Below, in pieces: positions 24,029-32,927 of a stretch of 64,000 bases of DNA. Each line of letters starts with the position of its first letter. Within the stretch, counting starts at the first letter, position 1. Origin of the DNA: Limosilactobacillus sp. (GTDB taxonomy: Bacteria; Bacillota; Bacilli; Lactobacillales; Lactobacillaceae); the NCBI RefSeq assembly GCF_022482365.1, contig NZ_JAKVPE010000001.1, positions 744,001 through 808,000 of the forward strand, read 5' to 3'. A program made the translations under genes and the position numbers. The notes beneath the pieces are model-generated. The model was not told where the DNA came from. It saw only the letters and a list, made by a program, of their open reading frames with translations, and did not search any database.

Positions 24029-25678
24029 TTAACGAATATGCAGTTTGCGCCGCAATGCCGCCGAGCGGGCACCGATGATTGAATCGGCCAGCCGGTACTT
24101 GAGCGCCAGGTAGAGGTAAACGCCAACGCCGACCGCGACCCCCGGGATCAGGGAGAAGAAGGCGGTGAAGCGGCCGTACGGGCTGACAAAGTGGCCGATC
24201 AGCACCATCACCAGCTTGGTGAAGACGAACATGATCAAAGAGAAGCAAAGGATCTGGTTCGTCGGCCGGGCCATTTGGGCGAAGTGCATGTTAAATTCCA
24301 TGTTGAACGAGTGCAGGATCAAGTAGTTGACCACAAACATCGAGATGCAGGTCGCCAGCAATGGTCCCAAGCCCTGCAGGAGCCAAATGCACGGCAGCTG
24401 GATGATGAATTTCACCACCAGGCCGATTGCCAGGAACTTCATCATCCGCTTGTTTTCGGAAATTCCCTGCATCATCGCGGCAGCCACCGTGTAGAGGCCC
24501 ATCGGAATCGCCACAAAGGAGGCAAATTCCAGGACGGTGACCCCCGCTGGATCGTAGCGGTAAAAGACAGTGTAGACCTGCTGGGCGACCGCGGCTAGAC
24601 CCAGGGCAGCTGGGATCATCACGAAGTAGAAAAGCATCAGCACGTTTTCAATCTGCTTGCGCATCCCCTCCTGATCGTTTTGCGCCCGGGCGGTGGCCAG
24701 CAGCGGGATTACCGTGGCGGCCATGGCCGAAGCCAGTGAGATCACGATCATGTAAAGCTTGTTGGCGTTGAAGGAGAAGAGGGCATAGAGGACGGTGATT
24801 TGGTAGTGGGTAAAGTTCCCTACCATCTTCATCATCCGCGGGAAGGTAAACTGGTCAATTAACTGGTAGAGCGTGATTCCGGATTCGATCACGATAAAGG
24901 GAATCGACTGGTAGGCAATCTTTAGGACCAGTGTCCCGGTCGAAACATCCCGATCCTCGACACTGTTAGCGACCAGACCGTTCATCTCGCCCAAGTGCCG
25001 CATCCAGGCCATCGCCAGGACGATAATCGCACCGATCGCACCGATAAAGGCCGCAAAGGTTGACTGGGTAACGGCGCTGACCCAGCTGCCGTGCTGGATC
25101 TTCATGATGAAGTAGGTTGCCGCCAACATGTAGATGATCCGAAAGAGCTGCTCGACGAACTGCGACATCGCCGACGGGGCCATCCAATTGTAGCCCTGCA
25201 AGAAGCCCCGGGTGATCGCCATCCCCGGAATGATCAGCACCGCCCAGGCCAGCGAGCGGATGACCGGGATGACGTTGGGATCACCATTGTCCATCAATGC
25301 GGCGCCAAACATCATAATCGTCGCGCAGATGATCCCCATCGCCATCGCCACGTACATGCCGGAATGATAGAGACGGCGACTGACCCCGTACATGTTGATC
25401 CCATTGTAGTGGGCAACCAGCTTGGAAATGGCGGACGGAATCCCCGCCGTGGCCACCACCAGAAAGAGATTATAGATGTTGTACCCCTGGGCAAAGAGGG
25501 CGTTGGCTTCGTTACTATAGGCCCCGAACCAGGTGACCCACGGAATTACGTAGAGGGCCCCCAGAATCCGTGAGGCAATGCTCCCTGCCGTCATCCAAGC
25601 CGAACCACTCAGCATTTTGGCTCGGGCGTCGTTTTGCGGTGCACCACGACGCGAATCGTTCGTCTGTTCATCGTTCAT
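24029..25678 (-). CDS. polysaccharide/lipid flippase (MurJ/Wzx-like, MOP superfamily)
   Basis: A 549-residue protein with about 14 membrane helices after a hydrophilic N-tail (about 25 residues). The sequence (SGSAWMTAGSIASRILGALY; AISKLVAHYN; FSFNANKLYMIV) fits the PST/MviN branch of the MOP exporters of Gram-positives that move lipid-linked wall or polysaccharide precursors across the membrane. It could be the lipid II flippase or an Ytg/SpoVB-type relative; no polysaccharide genes surround it. The ATG at 25678 is preferred over a TTG three codons earlier because of spacing from AAGGTAGGG. Confidence 0.85.
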   Translation of the reverse strand: MNDEQTNDSRRGAPQNDARAKMLSGSAWMTAGSIASRILGALYVIPWVTWFGAYSNEANALFAQGYNIYNLFLVVATAGIPSAISKLVAHYNGINMYGVSRRLYHSGMYVAMAMGIICATIMMFGAALMDNGDPNVIPVIRSLAWAVLIIPGMAITRGFLQGYNWMAPSAMSQFVEQLFRIIYMLAATYFIMKIQHGSWVSAVTQSTFAAFIGAIGAIIVLAMAWMRHLGEMNGLVANSVEDRDVSTGTLVLKIAYQSIPFIVIESGITLYQLIDQFTFPRMMKMVGNFTHYQITVLYALFSFNANKLYMIVISLASAMAATVIPLLATARAQNDQEGMRKQIENVLMLFYFVMIPAALGLAAVAQQVYTVFYRYDPAGVTVLEFASFVAIPMGLYTVAAAMMQGISENKRMMKFLAIGLVVKFIIQLPCIWLLQGLGPLLATCISMFVVNYLILHSFNMEFNMHFAQMARPTNQILCFSLIMFVFTKLVMVLIGHFVSPYGRFTAFFSLIPGVAVGVGVYLYLALKYRLADSIIGARSAALRRKLHIR

Positions 25679-25827
25679 GATCTGCAATACCCTACCTTTA
25701 TTCGTTTAGTGTGCGGCTGAATTTTAACTCAGCCGTCTGTTCGTTTATTGTTAATAATTTCAATCCTAACTATTTTAGCGTGTCAATGGGATCAGTGCAA
25801 TTTGTTTCCGCGAATTTTGTCCTTTCT

Positions 25828-26091
25828 TTAGTACTGGTCAAGGTCGACGGTGACCAGCCGAACATCTTTTCCCGGGAAATTTTTTTGCAGGTCGGCCACC
25901 TTGCTGGCAACCGGTGCCGCTTCAAAGTGACCCAGCTTGTCGTTGATCGTGATGGCCAATCCCAGTTTGGCAAAGTCCATCGCCTCAGCCATCGTCTTGC
26001 CCTGGGTAAAGGCCTCCGGCAGATCCGGGAAATCAACCTGGATTTCGCCGTCCTTGGGGGTAAAAAAGGCCGGGTAGCTAACAATTTCCAT
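25828..26091 (-). CDS. HicB-like antitoxin-family protein (no HicA seen)
   Basis: An 87-residue protein with the HicB N-terminal fold: YPAFFTPKDGEIQVDFPDLP and AFTQGKTMAEAMDFA, the partial RNase H-like half that binds HicA. There is no DNA-binding C-terminal domain and no adjacent HicA mRNase, so it looks like an orphan. AAGGAGGA precedes the ATG. Such orphans are common in lactobacilli. It ends near the flippase leader, upstream of which nothing else is coded. Confidence 0.8.
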   Translation of the reverse strand: MEIVSYPAFFTPKDGEIQVDFPDLPEAFTQGKTMAEAMDFAKLGLAITINDKLGHFEAAPVASKVADLQKNFPGKDVRLVTVDLDQY

Positions 26092-26161
26092 TAAGCAAGT
26101 TCCTCCTTAAATAAAGAAGATGGACGATGACGTCCCCGCCACAATCCATCTTCTGTTCATT

Positions 26162-28582
26162 TTACTTTACTACGATGTTAACGATCTTGTTTGGCACCAC
26201 GATAATCTTCTTCACGTCCTTGCCATCGGTGAACTTTTGAACGTGTTCGTTGGCCAGAGCCTGCTTTTGGGCCTCTTCACGGCTAATGTCCTTGGCCATC
26301 TTGATCTTGGCCCGAACCTTGCCGTTGACCTGAACGATCATCTCAACCTCGTTTTCCACCAGGGCCTTTGGATCGTACTTTGGCCATGGCTGGTAGGCAA
26401 TCGTGTCGCTGATGCCGAAGTGGCTCCACAGTTCCTCGGCCACGTGCGGCATTACTGGGGAGATCATCTTGACGAAGCCTTCCATGTATTCTACCGGCAG
26501 GTCTTCCGCCTTGTAGGCTTCGTTGACGAAGACCATCAGCTGGGAGATCGCGGTGTTGAAGTGCATCCGCTCGAAGTCCTCGGTGACCTTCTTGACGGTC
26601 TGGTTGTAAACCTTGTCCAGCTTGCCGTCGTTAAAGTTGGAAACCCGATCCCGCAGGTGGTTGTTGTCATCCATCAGCAGGCGCCAAACCCGTTGGATCC
26701 ACTTGTAGGAACCGTGGAGACCTTCCTCATCCCACGGCACGGATTCAGTCAGTGGTCCCATGAACATTTCATAGAGCCGCAGGGTGTCGGCACCGTACTT
26801 GTTGACGATGTCGTCCGGATTGACCACGTTGCCCTTGGACTTGGACATCTTTTCGTGGTTGGCACCCAGAATCATCCCCTGGTTGACCAGCTTCATGAAT
26901 GGTTCCTTGGTTGGGACAAGCCCCAGGTCGTAGAGCACCTTGTGCCAGAAGCGGGCGTAGAGCAGGTGCAGGACGGCGTGTTCGGCCCCACCAACGTAGA
27001 GGTCAACTGGTGACCAGTAGTCAAGGGCCTTCTTGGAGGCAAACTCCTTGTCATTGTGTGGGTCGGTATAACGCAGCCAGTACCAGGATGAGCCAGCCCA
27101 CTGTGGCATCGTGTTGGTTTCCCGCAGGCCGTGCCGACCGTTCTTGTCGTAAACGTTGACCCAGTCCTTGACGTTAGCCAGTGGGCTTTCGCCGGTCCCG
27201 GATGGTTCAATGTTGTCGGTGTCCGGCAGCTTCAGCGGCAGTTCATCCTCCGGAACCAGGGAAGTCGTCCCGTCGTCCCAGTGGATTACCGGGATTGGTT
27301 CACCCCAGTAACGCTGCCGACTGAAGATCCAGTCCCGCAGACGGTAGTTGACCTTCTTGTGGCCGGCATCGTGTTCTTCCAGCCAGTCAATCATCTTGGC
27401 CTTGGCATCCTTTACGTTGAGGCCATTCAGGAAGCCGGAGTTGATGTGCTTGCCGTCGCCTTCAAAGGCCCCTTCGGACAGGTCGGCCCCTTCAATGATC
27501 GGCTTGATCGGCAGGTCGAACTTCTTGGCAAAGTCGTAGTCCCGCTGGTCACCGGATGGCACGGCCATGACGGCACCAGTCCCGTAGGAAGCCAGGACAT
27601 AGTCGGAGATCCAGATCGGCAGCTTTTCGCCGTTAACCGGGTTGATCACGTAGGAACCGGTGAATACCCCGGTCTTGTCCTTGTTCAGGTCCGTCCGCTC
27701 CAGGTCAGAGCGCCGGGATGCTTCTTCCTGGTAGGCCTTGACAGCAGCCGCGTGCTCCGGCGTGGTCAGTTGGTCAACCAGGTCGTTTTCCGGTGCCAGA
27801 ACGACGTAGGAGGCACCGAAGAGGGTGTCTGCCCGGGTCGTGAAGACTTCAATCTTGGTGTCTTCACTGCCGGCAACTGGGAAGAAGACCGCAGCCCCTT
27901 CCGAGCGGCCGATCCAGTTCCGCTGCATTTCCTTGACGCTTTCCGGCCAGTCAACCAAGTCTAGGTCGTCAATCAGCCGGTCGGCGTAGGCGGTAATCTT
28001 CAAGACCCACTGCTTCATTGGCTTCCGGTAAACCGGGTAGCCGCCCCGCTTGGTCTTACCGTCTTCAACCTCTTCGTTGGCCACGACGGTTCCACCCATG
28101 AAGTCGGGTGCCCAGTTAACCATGATTTCACTCTCGTAGGCCAGGCCCTTCTTGTAAAGCTGTTCAAAGATCCACTGGGTCCACTTGTAGTACTTTGGAT
28201 CGGTGGTGTTGACTTCCCGGTCCCAATCGTAGGAAAAGCCCAGTGATTGGATCTGGTCACGGAAGTGGTTAATGTTTTGGTTGGTAAAGCCCTTTGGATT
28301 ATGACCAGTCTTCAAAGCGTATTGCTCGGCCGGCAGACCAAAGGCGTCCCAACCCATCGGGTGCAGGACGTTGTAACCCTGCATTCGCTTCATCCGGGAC
28401 ATCACATCGGTTGCCGTGTAGCCCTCGGGGTGCCCAACGTGCAGTCCCTGACCGGATGGGTACGGGAACATGTCTAAGGCATAGTACTTCTTTTGGTCGG
28501 GCTTGATTTCCGCCTTAAAGGTCTTGTTCTTCTTCCAGAACTTTTGCCACTTGTTTTCAATCGCAGTATGATCGTAAGCCAT
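26162..28582 (-). CDS. leuS: leucyl-tRNA synthetase
   Basis: An 806-residue class I synthetase that charges tRNA-Leu. The HIGH site is in [16 protein letters not shown], the CP1 editing domain contains [14 protein letters not shown], and the KMSKS loop is [10 protein letters not shown]. The C-terminal anticodon and ternary-complex regions are complete. AAGGAGCG precedes the ATG. Expression is governed by the Leu T-box leader just upstream. Confidence 0.98.
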   Translation of the reverse strand: MAYDHTAIENKWQKFWKKNKTFKAEIKPDQKKYYALDMFPYPSGQGLHVGHPEGYTATDVMSRMKRMQGYNVLHPMGWDAFGLPAEQYALKTGHNPKGFTNQNINHFRDQIQSLGFSYDWDREVNTTDPKYYKWTQWIFEQLYKKGLAYESEIMVNWAPDFMGGTVVANEEVEDGKTKRGGYPVYRKPMKQWVLKITAYADRLIDDLDLVDWPESVKEMQRNWIGRSEGAAVFFPVAGSEDTKIEVFTTRADTLFGASYVVLAPENDLVDQLTTPEHAAAVKAYQEEASRRSDLERTDLNKDKTGVFTGSYVINPVNGEKLPIWISDYVLASYGTGAVMAVPSGDQRDYDFAKKFDLPIKPIIEGADLSEGAFEGDGKHINSGFLNGLNVKDAKAKMIDWLEEHDAGHKKVNYRLRDWIFSRQRYWGEPIPVIHWDDGTTSLVPEDELPLKLPDTDNIEPSGTGESPLANVKDWVNVYDKNGRHGLRETNTMPQWAGSSWYWLRYTDPHNDKEFASKKALDYWSPVDLYVGGAEHAVLHLLYARFWHKVLYDLGLVPTKEPFMKLVNQGMILGANHEKMSKSKGNVVNPDDIVNKYGADTLRLYEMFMGPLTESVPWDEEGLHGSYKWIQRVWRLLMDDNNHLRDRVSNFNDGKLDKVYNQTVKKVTEDFERMHFNTAISQLMVFVNEAYKAEDLPVEYMEGFVKMISPVMPHVAEELWSHFGISDTIAYQPWPKYDPKALVENEVEMIVQVNGKVRAKIKMAKDISREEAQKQALANEHVQKFTDGKDVKKIIVVPNKIVNIVVK

Positions 28583-28614
28583 TCTGTGCGCTCCTTTGTA
28601 TAAAATCTAAGGTC

Positions 28615-28865
28615 CATTCATTGATCGTAATAAAAAAGTCCCGTAGGAATCCCTTCCTACGAGACGAAATCTAATCCGCGGTACCACCCGTTTTCCATGG
28701 TTACCCATGGCCCTTGGCTCCTTAACGCGGAAAACGTCACCGCCTACTGGCTTCAGCGGCAATCTGCTAGATGAGTTCACTATCGGCCGGCCTCCTGCTC
28801 ACAGCACCGCAGGATCTCTGGGTGACCGTGCCGACAGCTACTAGTTCTATCACGATCAAATATTT
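28615..28865 (-). promoter_or_regulatory. T-box leader (leucine) of leuS
   Basis: The minus strand shows the T-box core GGGTGGTACCGCGG, a terminator stem CGTAGGAAGGGATTCCTACG and TTTTTT. Stem I has CTAGTAGCTGTCGGC paired with GCCGATAG and CTAG, and the specifier loop GTGAA-CTC-A gives CTC (plus-strand GAG at 28773-28775), a Leu codon. Uncharged tRNA-Leu would allow read-through. Confidence 0.93.
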
Positions 28866-28914
28866 ACCAAGTATTCTAGCAACCATCGCCCCCAATTGCA
28901 AGGGGCCGGGCGCT

Positions 28915-30102
28915 TTATCCTAAAATCTTCTTCAGTTCGTCAACCTTGTCCAGGTGTTCCCACGGCAGGTCGATGTCGGTACGGCCGAAGTGACCGTAAG
29001 CGGCGGTCTGCTTGTAGATTGGCCGCTTCAGGTCCAGCATCTTGATGATCCCGGCCGGACGCAGGTCAAAGACCTTCCGGACGGCAGCGATCATTTCAGC
29101 TTCGGACCGGGTCCCGGTGCCGAAGTCATCAATCGAAATGGAAACCGGTTCGGCCACCCCAATAGCGTAGGCCACCTGGATTTCCAGCTTCTTGGCGTAG
29201 CCCGCCGCTACCAGGTTCTTGGCAATGTAACGGGCGGCGTAGGAAGCGGACCGATCCACCTTGGTAGCGTCCTTTCCGGAGAAGGCCCCACCACCATGGT
29301 GAGCGGCCCCACCATAGGTATCAACGATGATCTTCCGTCCGGTCAAACCAGCATCCCCCTGGGGACCACCGATTACGAAGCGGCCGGTTGGGTTGATGAA
29401 GTACTTGGTCTGATCGTCCAGGTACTTGGCCGGAATAACGGCCTTGATGACCTGTTCCTTGACATCCTTTTTAATCTGGTCCAGCGTGACGTCAGGATCG
29501 TGCTGAGTACTCAAAACGATCGTGTCCACCCGCAGTGGCTTATCGTTTTCATCGTATTCAACGGTGACCTCCGCCTTAGCATCTGGGCGCAGGTACGGGA
29601 TCACGTGGTCCTTACGCAGCTGGGCAATCTTGTGCATCAGTTTGTGGCTGAGCATCAGTGTCAATGGCATGTACTCAGGGGTCTCGTCGGTTGCGTAGCC
29701 GAACATGAGCCCCTGGTCACCAGCACCAATCTGGTCGAGCGGATCTGCGTCCCCTTCCCGGGTTTCCAGGGAGTCGTCAACCCCCTGGGCAATATCTGGC
29801 GACTGTTCGTCGATCGCCGTGATGACGGCACAGTTGTCGGCATCGAAGCCGTACTTGCCGTCGGTGTAGCCGATCTTGCGAATGGTGTCGCGGACAACCT
29901 TTTGGATGTTGACGTAGGCCTTCGTTGAGACCTCACCGAAGACCAGAACCAGGCCAGTCGTGACGGAGGTTTCTACCGCCACCCGGGAATCTGGATCCTT
30001 TTCCAGCATTGCGTCCAGGATTGCGTCACTAATTTGATCGGCAATCTTGTCAGGGTGTCCCTCGGAGACTGATTCTGATGTAAAAAGATGTTTTTCTGCC
30101 AT
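28915..30102 (-). CDS. metK: S-adenosylmethionine synthetase
   Basis: A 395-residue enzyme that makes SAM from methionine and ATP. Motifs are [18 protein letters not shown] (His and Asp of the active site), [12 protein letters not shown] and the P-loop-like [16 protein letters not shown]. The ATG at 30102 follows GGGGGAA by nine bases; an ATG-like start six codons earlier falls inside the riboswitch. The SD is part of the SMK box, so translation should drop when SAM is high. Confidence 0.97.
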   Translation of the reverse strand: MAEKHLFTSESVSEGHPDKIADQISDAILDAMLEKDPDSRVAVETSVTTGLVLVFGEVSTKAYVNIQKVVRDTIRKIGYTDGKYGFDADNCAVITAIDEQSPDIAQGVDDSLETREGDADPLDQIGAGDQGLMFGYATDETPEYMPLTLMLSHKLMHKIAQLRKDHVIPYLRPDAKAEVTVEYDENDKPLRVDTIVLSTQHDPDVTLDQIKKDVKEQVIKAVIPAKYLDDQTKYFINPTGRFVIGGPQGDAGLTGRKIIVDTYGGAAHHGGGAFSGKDATKVDRSASYAARYIAKNLVAAGYAKKLEIQVAYAIGVAEPVSISIDDFGTGTRSEAEMIAAVRKVFDLRPAGIIKMLDLKRPIYKQTAAYGHFGRTDIDLPWEHLDKVDELKKILG

Positions 30103-30108
30103 TTGATT

Positions 30109-30200
30109 TAATTCCCCCATATTCTAGTCGAAACTTTTCAACAGTTTTGTAGTTGCGGTTACAAGGCATCTTCACGGCAAGCGTGAATCCTATCGGGAAT
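30109..30200 (-). promoter_or_regulatory. SMK box (SAM-III) riboswitch of metK
   Basis: On the minus strand the leader contains TTCCCGATAGGAT, a TCACG/CGTGA hairpin, GATGCCTTGTAACCG and finally ATGGGGGAATT directly before the metK start. These are the conserved strands of the Enterococcus SMK box, where SAM binding pairs the GGGGG ribosome site with the upstream strands and blocks translation. The segment between GTAACCG and GGGGG is about 40 bases, much longer than in the compact crystallised version. Confidence 0.88.
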
Positions 30201-30259
30201 TTGCTTCATAACTTGACCAATCTTAGCATAAGACCGGTCCAATAATCAATGCTTAGCTT

Positions 30260-30796
30260 TCAGAGCCGGGCGTTGACCAGGCCGACCGCGGTCATAAACG
30301 AGTAGACGGTCGTGGGTCCAACAAACTTGAAGCCGTCTTTTTTCATTTGCTTCGCCATCCGCTTTGACAGGTCGGTTTGGGCCGGCAGCGGTTCGCCCGG
30401 TGTTAGAATCAGCCGCTGGGGCTGGCCGTCAACGAACTGCCAAACGTAATTGTCAAAATCCTGTCCCGCTTCTTGCAGGTGCTTGATGACCCGGGCGTTG
30501 TTGATGACGGCCGCAATCTTGCGCTGGTTTCGGATAATGGACTCATCTTCCCGAAGGCGCTGGGCATCGGCTGCGGTAAATTGGGCAACCTGGTCAATTT
30601 GAAAGTCGGCAAAGGCCTTTTCAAAGGCCGGGCGGCGAAGCCAGATTGTCCTCCAGCTCAGTCCCGCCTGAAAGAGTTCCAGGCTCAGCATTTCAAAGAG
30701 GAAGCGGTCGTCGTGAACCGGCAGCCCCCAGTAGTGATCGTAGTAGTCCTGCATTGCCAGGGAGCTTTGGGCCCAGGCTGGTCGTTTTTCTGCCAT
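30260..30796 (-). CDS. tag: DNA-3-methyladenine glycosylase I family protein, zinc ligands missing
   Basis: A 178-residue helix-hairpin-helix repair glycosylase of the Tag family. Core parts are present: YYDHYWGLPVHDDRFLFEML, LFQAGLSWRTIW with the catalytic-region Glu and Trp, and FKFVGPTTVYSFMTAVGLVN. The four zinc-snap residues of E. coli Tag are all absent: the early Cys is Pro (KRPAWA), YHD is YYD, and the chain ends at VNARL without the HxxxC tail. The ATG at 30796 has AAGGATG at good spacing. Removal of 3-methyladenine is likely but unproven. Confidence 0.85.
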   Translation of the reverse strand: MAEKRPAWAQSSLAMQDYYDHYWGLPVHDDRFLFEMLSLELFQAGLSWRTIWLRRPAFEKAFADFQIDQVAQFTAADAQRLREDESIIRNQRKIAAVINNARVIKHLQEAGQDFDNYVWQFVDGQPQRLILTPGEPLPAQTDLSKRMAKQMKKDGFKFVGPTTVYSFMTAVGLVNARL

Positions 30797-30855
30797 GATA
30801 TTCATCCTTTCCTTTCATAAAAAGCATCCTCTACTTAATTAATACGGGAAAAATG

Positions 30856-32292
30856 CTATTTTGTATCTTCTTTTTGGACATTTTTGAGCATCAAGGCCAG
30901 AATCAGGCCGATCACTTCCACGACGACCAGCAGGTCAAAGACCAGGTGGTAACCGTGCAGAGCGGCTGCCAGGTGCGTACTGCCGCGGCGCAGCGCATTG
31001 GCGGTCCCCGTCGTCAGAATGATGGTGGAAACTGCTACCCCGGCCGAACCCAGCACCTGCCGGACGGTGGTGATCACGGCCGTCCCGTGGGGAACCAGGT
31101 CGTTTGGCAGGGCGTTGGCACCGAGGGTCACCGCCGGCATCATTACGAAGGCGTTGCCGCCCTCAATGACCATCGCGCAAAGGATCATGATTAATAGGCT
31201 CCGCCGGTCGAGCAGGCACAGCCCGGCGACCCAGCCAGTGATGATCATCACCATGCCGACAATCATCGTGGGCTTAAAGCCAATCCTGTCGGCCAGGCTC
31301 CCGGTCAGCGGGTTTAAGAGGCTGAGCAGGACCGCTCCGGGGACCAGCGCCATGCCGGAGACGAAGGGGCTGACGCCCAGGACACCCTGGTAGAACAGTG
31401 GGAAGATGATTGTTGTTACGATCAGGGCGATGTAGGAGATCGAGGTCAAAAGGATTGCCAAATCGTAGTTGAAGGTCTTGAGCACCCGCAGTTCCAGCAG
31501 CGGTTGGTCAAGATGCAGCTGGCGGTAGCAGAAGGCCGCCACCGCGAGGACGCTGACCAGCAGGAGCAGGCCGCTGAGCGTCCAGTTAACGTTTTGCTTG
31601 CCAGCCTGGTTAACCACGTACATGATCCCGATCAGGCCAACCGACAGAATCACCGACAACCAGTCGAGGCTGCTGGTGTGCCGGACCATGACGTCACGGA
31701 TCAGGCCGCTACCCGCCATGAAAATGATCACGGTGATGACGACCATGAAGAGGATGAAGAGACCCTTCCAGGTGAAAAACTTCAAAACGATTCCGGAGAC
31801 GATCGGTCCACAGGCCAGGGCTGAGCCCATCACCAGCCCGGCAACGCCCATGACCGTTCCCCGCTTTTTCTTCGGCGTGATCTCAAGCAAAACCGACTGG
31901 TAGGACGGGAAAAGGACACCGACCGCAAAGGCCTCCAGCGCCCGGCCAATCATCATGAACCAAAAGCCGCTCACGCCCCAGCTGGCCGGCGTCAAAATGA
32001 TCATCAGCGAACCCAGGTCAAAAAGGCCCAGCGCCCCCATGAACATCGTCTTAAAACTCAGGTTATTCAGCATCCAGGGACTGATCGGCATGCTGACGCA
32101 CATCACCAGCATGAAGCCGGTCGTCAGCCACTGCACCGTCGAAGCCGAAATGCCAAAGGCTCGCATCAAGGTCGGGTAGGCCGTCGACAATGACGATTGA
32201 CTGATCGACATCGTAAAGGTCCCCACTAACAACGTGAAAATAAACCAAAACCGACTGTAGGAACGGCCATTTTGGTCAATGCTTGTTTCCAT
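30856..32292 (-). CDS. MFS drug-efflux transporter (DHA2, EmrB/QacA-like, 14 helices)
   Basis: A 478-residue protein with about 14 hydrophobic segments. The DHA2 signature regions are visible: FTMSISQSSLSTAYPTLMRA (helix 1), TTGFMLVMCVSMPISPWMLN, and GRALEAFAVGVLFPSYQSVL with motif C-like GLVMGSALACGPIVSG. It is expected to export drugs or other amphiphiles using the proton gradient. It lies divergent from the PerR gene, so the inferred PerR box (32383-32397) in the shared region might touch it too. GAGGGATGAG precedes the ATG. Confidence 0.9.
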   Translation of the reverse strand: METSIDQNGRSYSRFWFIFTLLVGTFTMSISQSSLSTAYPTLMRAFGISASTVQWLTTGFMLVMCVSMPISPWMLNNLSFKTMFMGALGLFDLGSLMIILTPASWGVSGFWFMMIGRALEAFAVGVLFPSYQSVLLEITPKKKRGTVMGVAGLVMGSALACGPIVSGIVLKFFTWKGLFILFMVVITVIIFMAGSGLIRDVMVRHTSSLDWLSVILSVGLIGIMYVVNQAGKQNVNWTLSGLLLLVSVLAVAAFCYRQLHLDQPLLELRVLKTFNYDLAILLTSISYIALIVTTIIFPLFYQGVLGVSPFVSGMALVPGAVLLSLLNPLTGSLADRIGFKPTMIVGMVMIITGWVAGLCLLDRRSLLIMILCAMVIEGGNAFVMMPAVTLGANALPNDLVPHGTAVITTVRQVLGSAGVAVSTIILTTGTANALRRGSTHLAAALHGYHLVFDLLVVVEVIGLILALMLKNVQKEDTK

Positions 32293-32344
32293 CTTCTCAT
32301 CCCTCTTTAGAATTATTATTGTTTAACCGGGGACCATTATATAT

Positions 32345-32397
32345 TTTACCTTCGTGATTGTAAATGATATAATACTAGTAGATTACAACTATTATAA
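32345..32397 (+). promoter_or_regulatory. promoter with PerR/Fur-type box upstream of the perR gene
   Basis: TTTACC (32345-32350), 17 bases and TATAAT (32368-32373) form a promoter. Just behind it TTACAACTATTATAA (32383-32397) matches the PerR box TTATAATnATTATAA at 13 of the 14 or so fixed positions. This suggests autoregulation. Confidence 0.7.
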
Positions 32398-32407
32398 GAA
32401 AGGAGAC

Positions 32408-32869
32408 TTGTTCATAGCAGAAGCGGAGTTTGACCGGGCACTCGCTACCCTCCGGTCCAATAAGGTGCGGCTAACACCGCAGCGAAAGGAAATCCTGGAA
32501 TACCTGATCAGCCACCATACCCACCCGAGCGTGGAGATGATTTACGACGACCTCAAAGGCAACGTCAAAAACATCAGTATGGCGACGGTTTACAACACCC
32601 TGAAGCTGCTCGTCGACTACAACCTGGTCATCGAGTTGAAGAACGGTGACGGCAGTACTCACTACGACTACTTTGGTCATCCCCACTATCACGTTGTCTG
32701 CGACAATTGTGGCAAGATCAGCGACGTCTTCGATGAGCATTTTTCCACCATCACCAAGGAGCTGCAATCCATGACCCGTGACAAGACCGGTTATCTGGTG
32801 ACCGGGAGCACAATCGAGGTCCACGGCCTCTGCCCGGATTGCCAGCGCAAGTTACACTTAAATCGCTAA
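32408..32869 (+). CDS. perR: Fur-family peroxide regulator (PerR-like)
   Basis: A 153-residue metalloregulator. The winged helix (RLTPQRKEILEYLISHHTHP; ISMATVYNTLKLLVDYNLV) is followed by the metal site HYHVVCDNCGK and the second CxxC in CPDCQRK, giving the structural Zn site. Pattern and promoter box favour PerR over Fur or Zur. The start is uncertain: the in-frame TTG at 32408 is close to AAAGGAG, and an upstream ATG lies inside the promoter and is rejected. In such bacteria PerR senses peroxide through iron-catalysed His oxidation. A terminator follows. Confidence 0.85.
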   Translation: MFIAEAEFDRALATLRSNKVRLTPQRKEILEYLISHHTHPSVEMIYDDLKGNVKNISMATVYNTLKLLVDYNLVIELKNGDGSTHYDYFGHPHYHVVCDNCGKISDVFDEHFSTITKELQSMTRDKTGYLVTGSTIEVHGLCPDCQRKLHLNR

Positions 32870-32886
32870 AAAAACGTAACAAATCA

Positions 32887-32925
32887 AAATCATCGCAAGC
32901 CATAGTGGGATTGCGATGATTTTTG
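32887..32925. terminator. terminator shared by perR and the permease gene
   Basis: AAAATCATCGCAA pairs with TTGCGATGATTTTT around a short loop. Confidence 0.8.
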
Positions 32926-32927
32926 AT

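Noticed and set aside
26120-28506. Long plus-strand frames opposite leuS, and similar ones opposite ecsA, argS, ldh, pepV, ptsI and clpE
   Set aside because: Antisense shadows of GC-rich coding sequence; composition is unlike protein and no ribosome sites are present.
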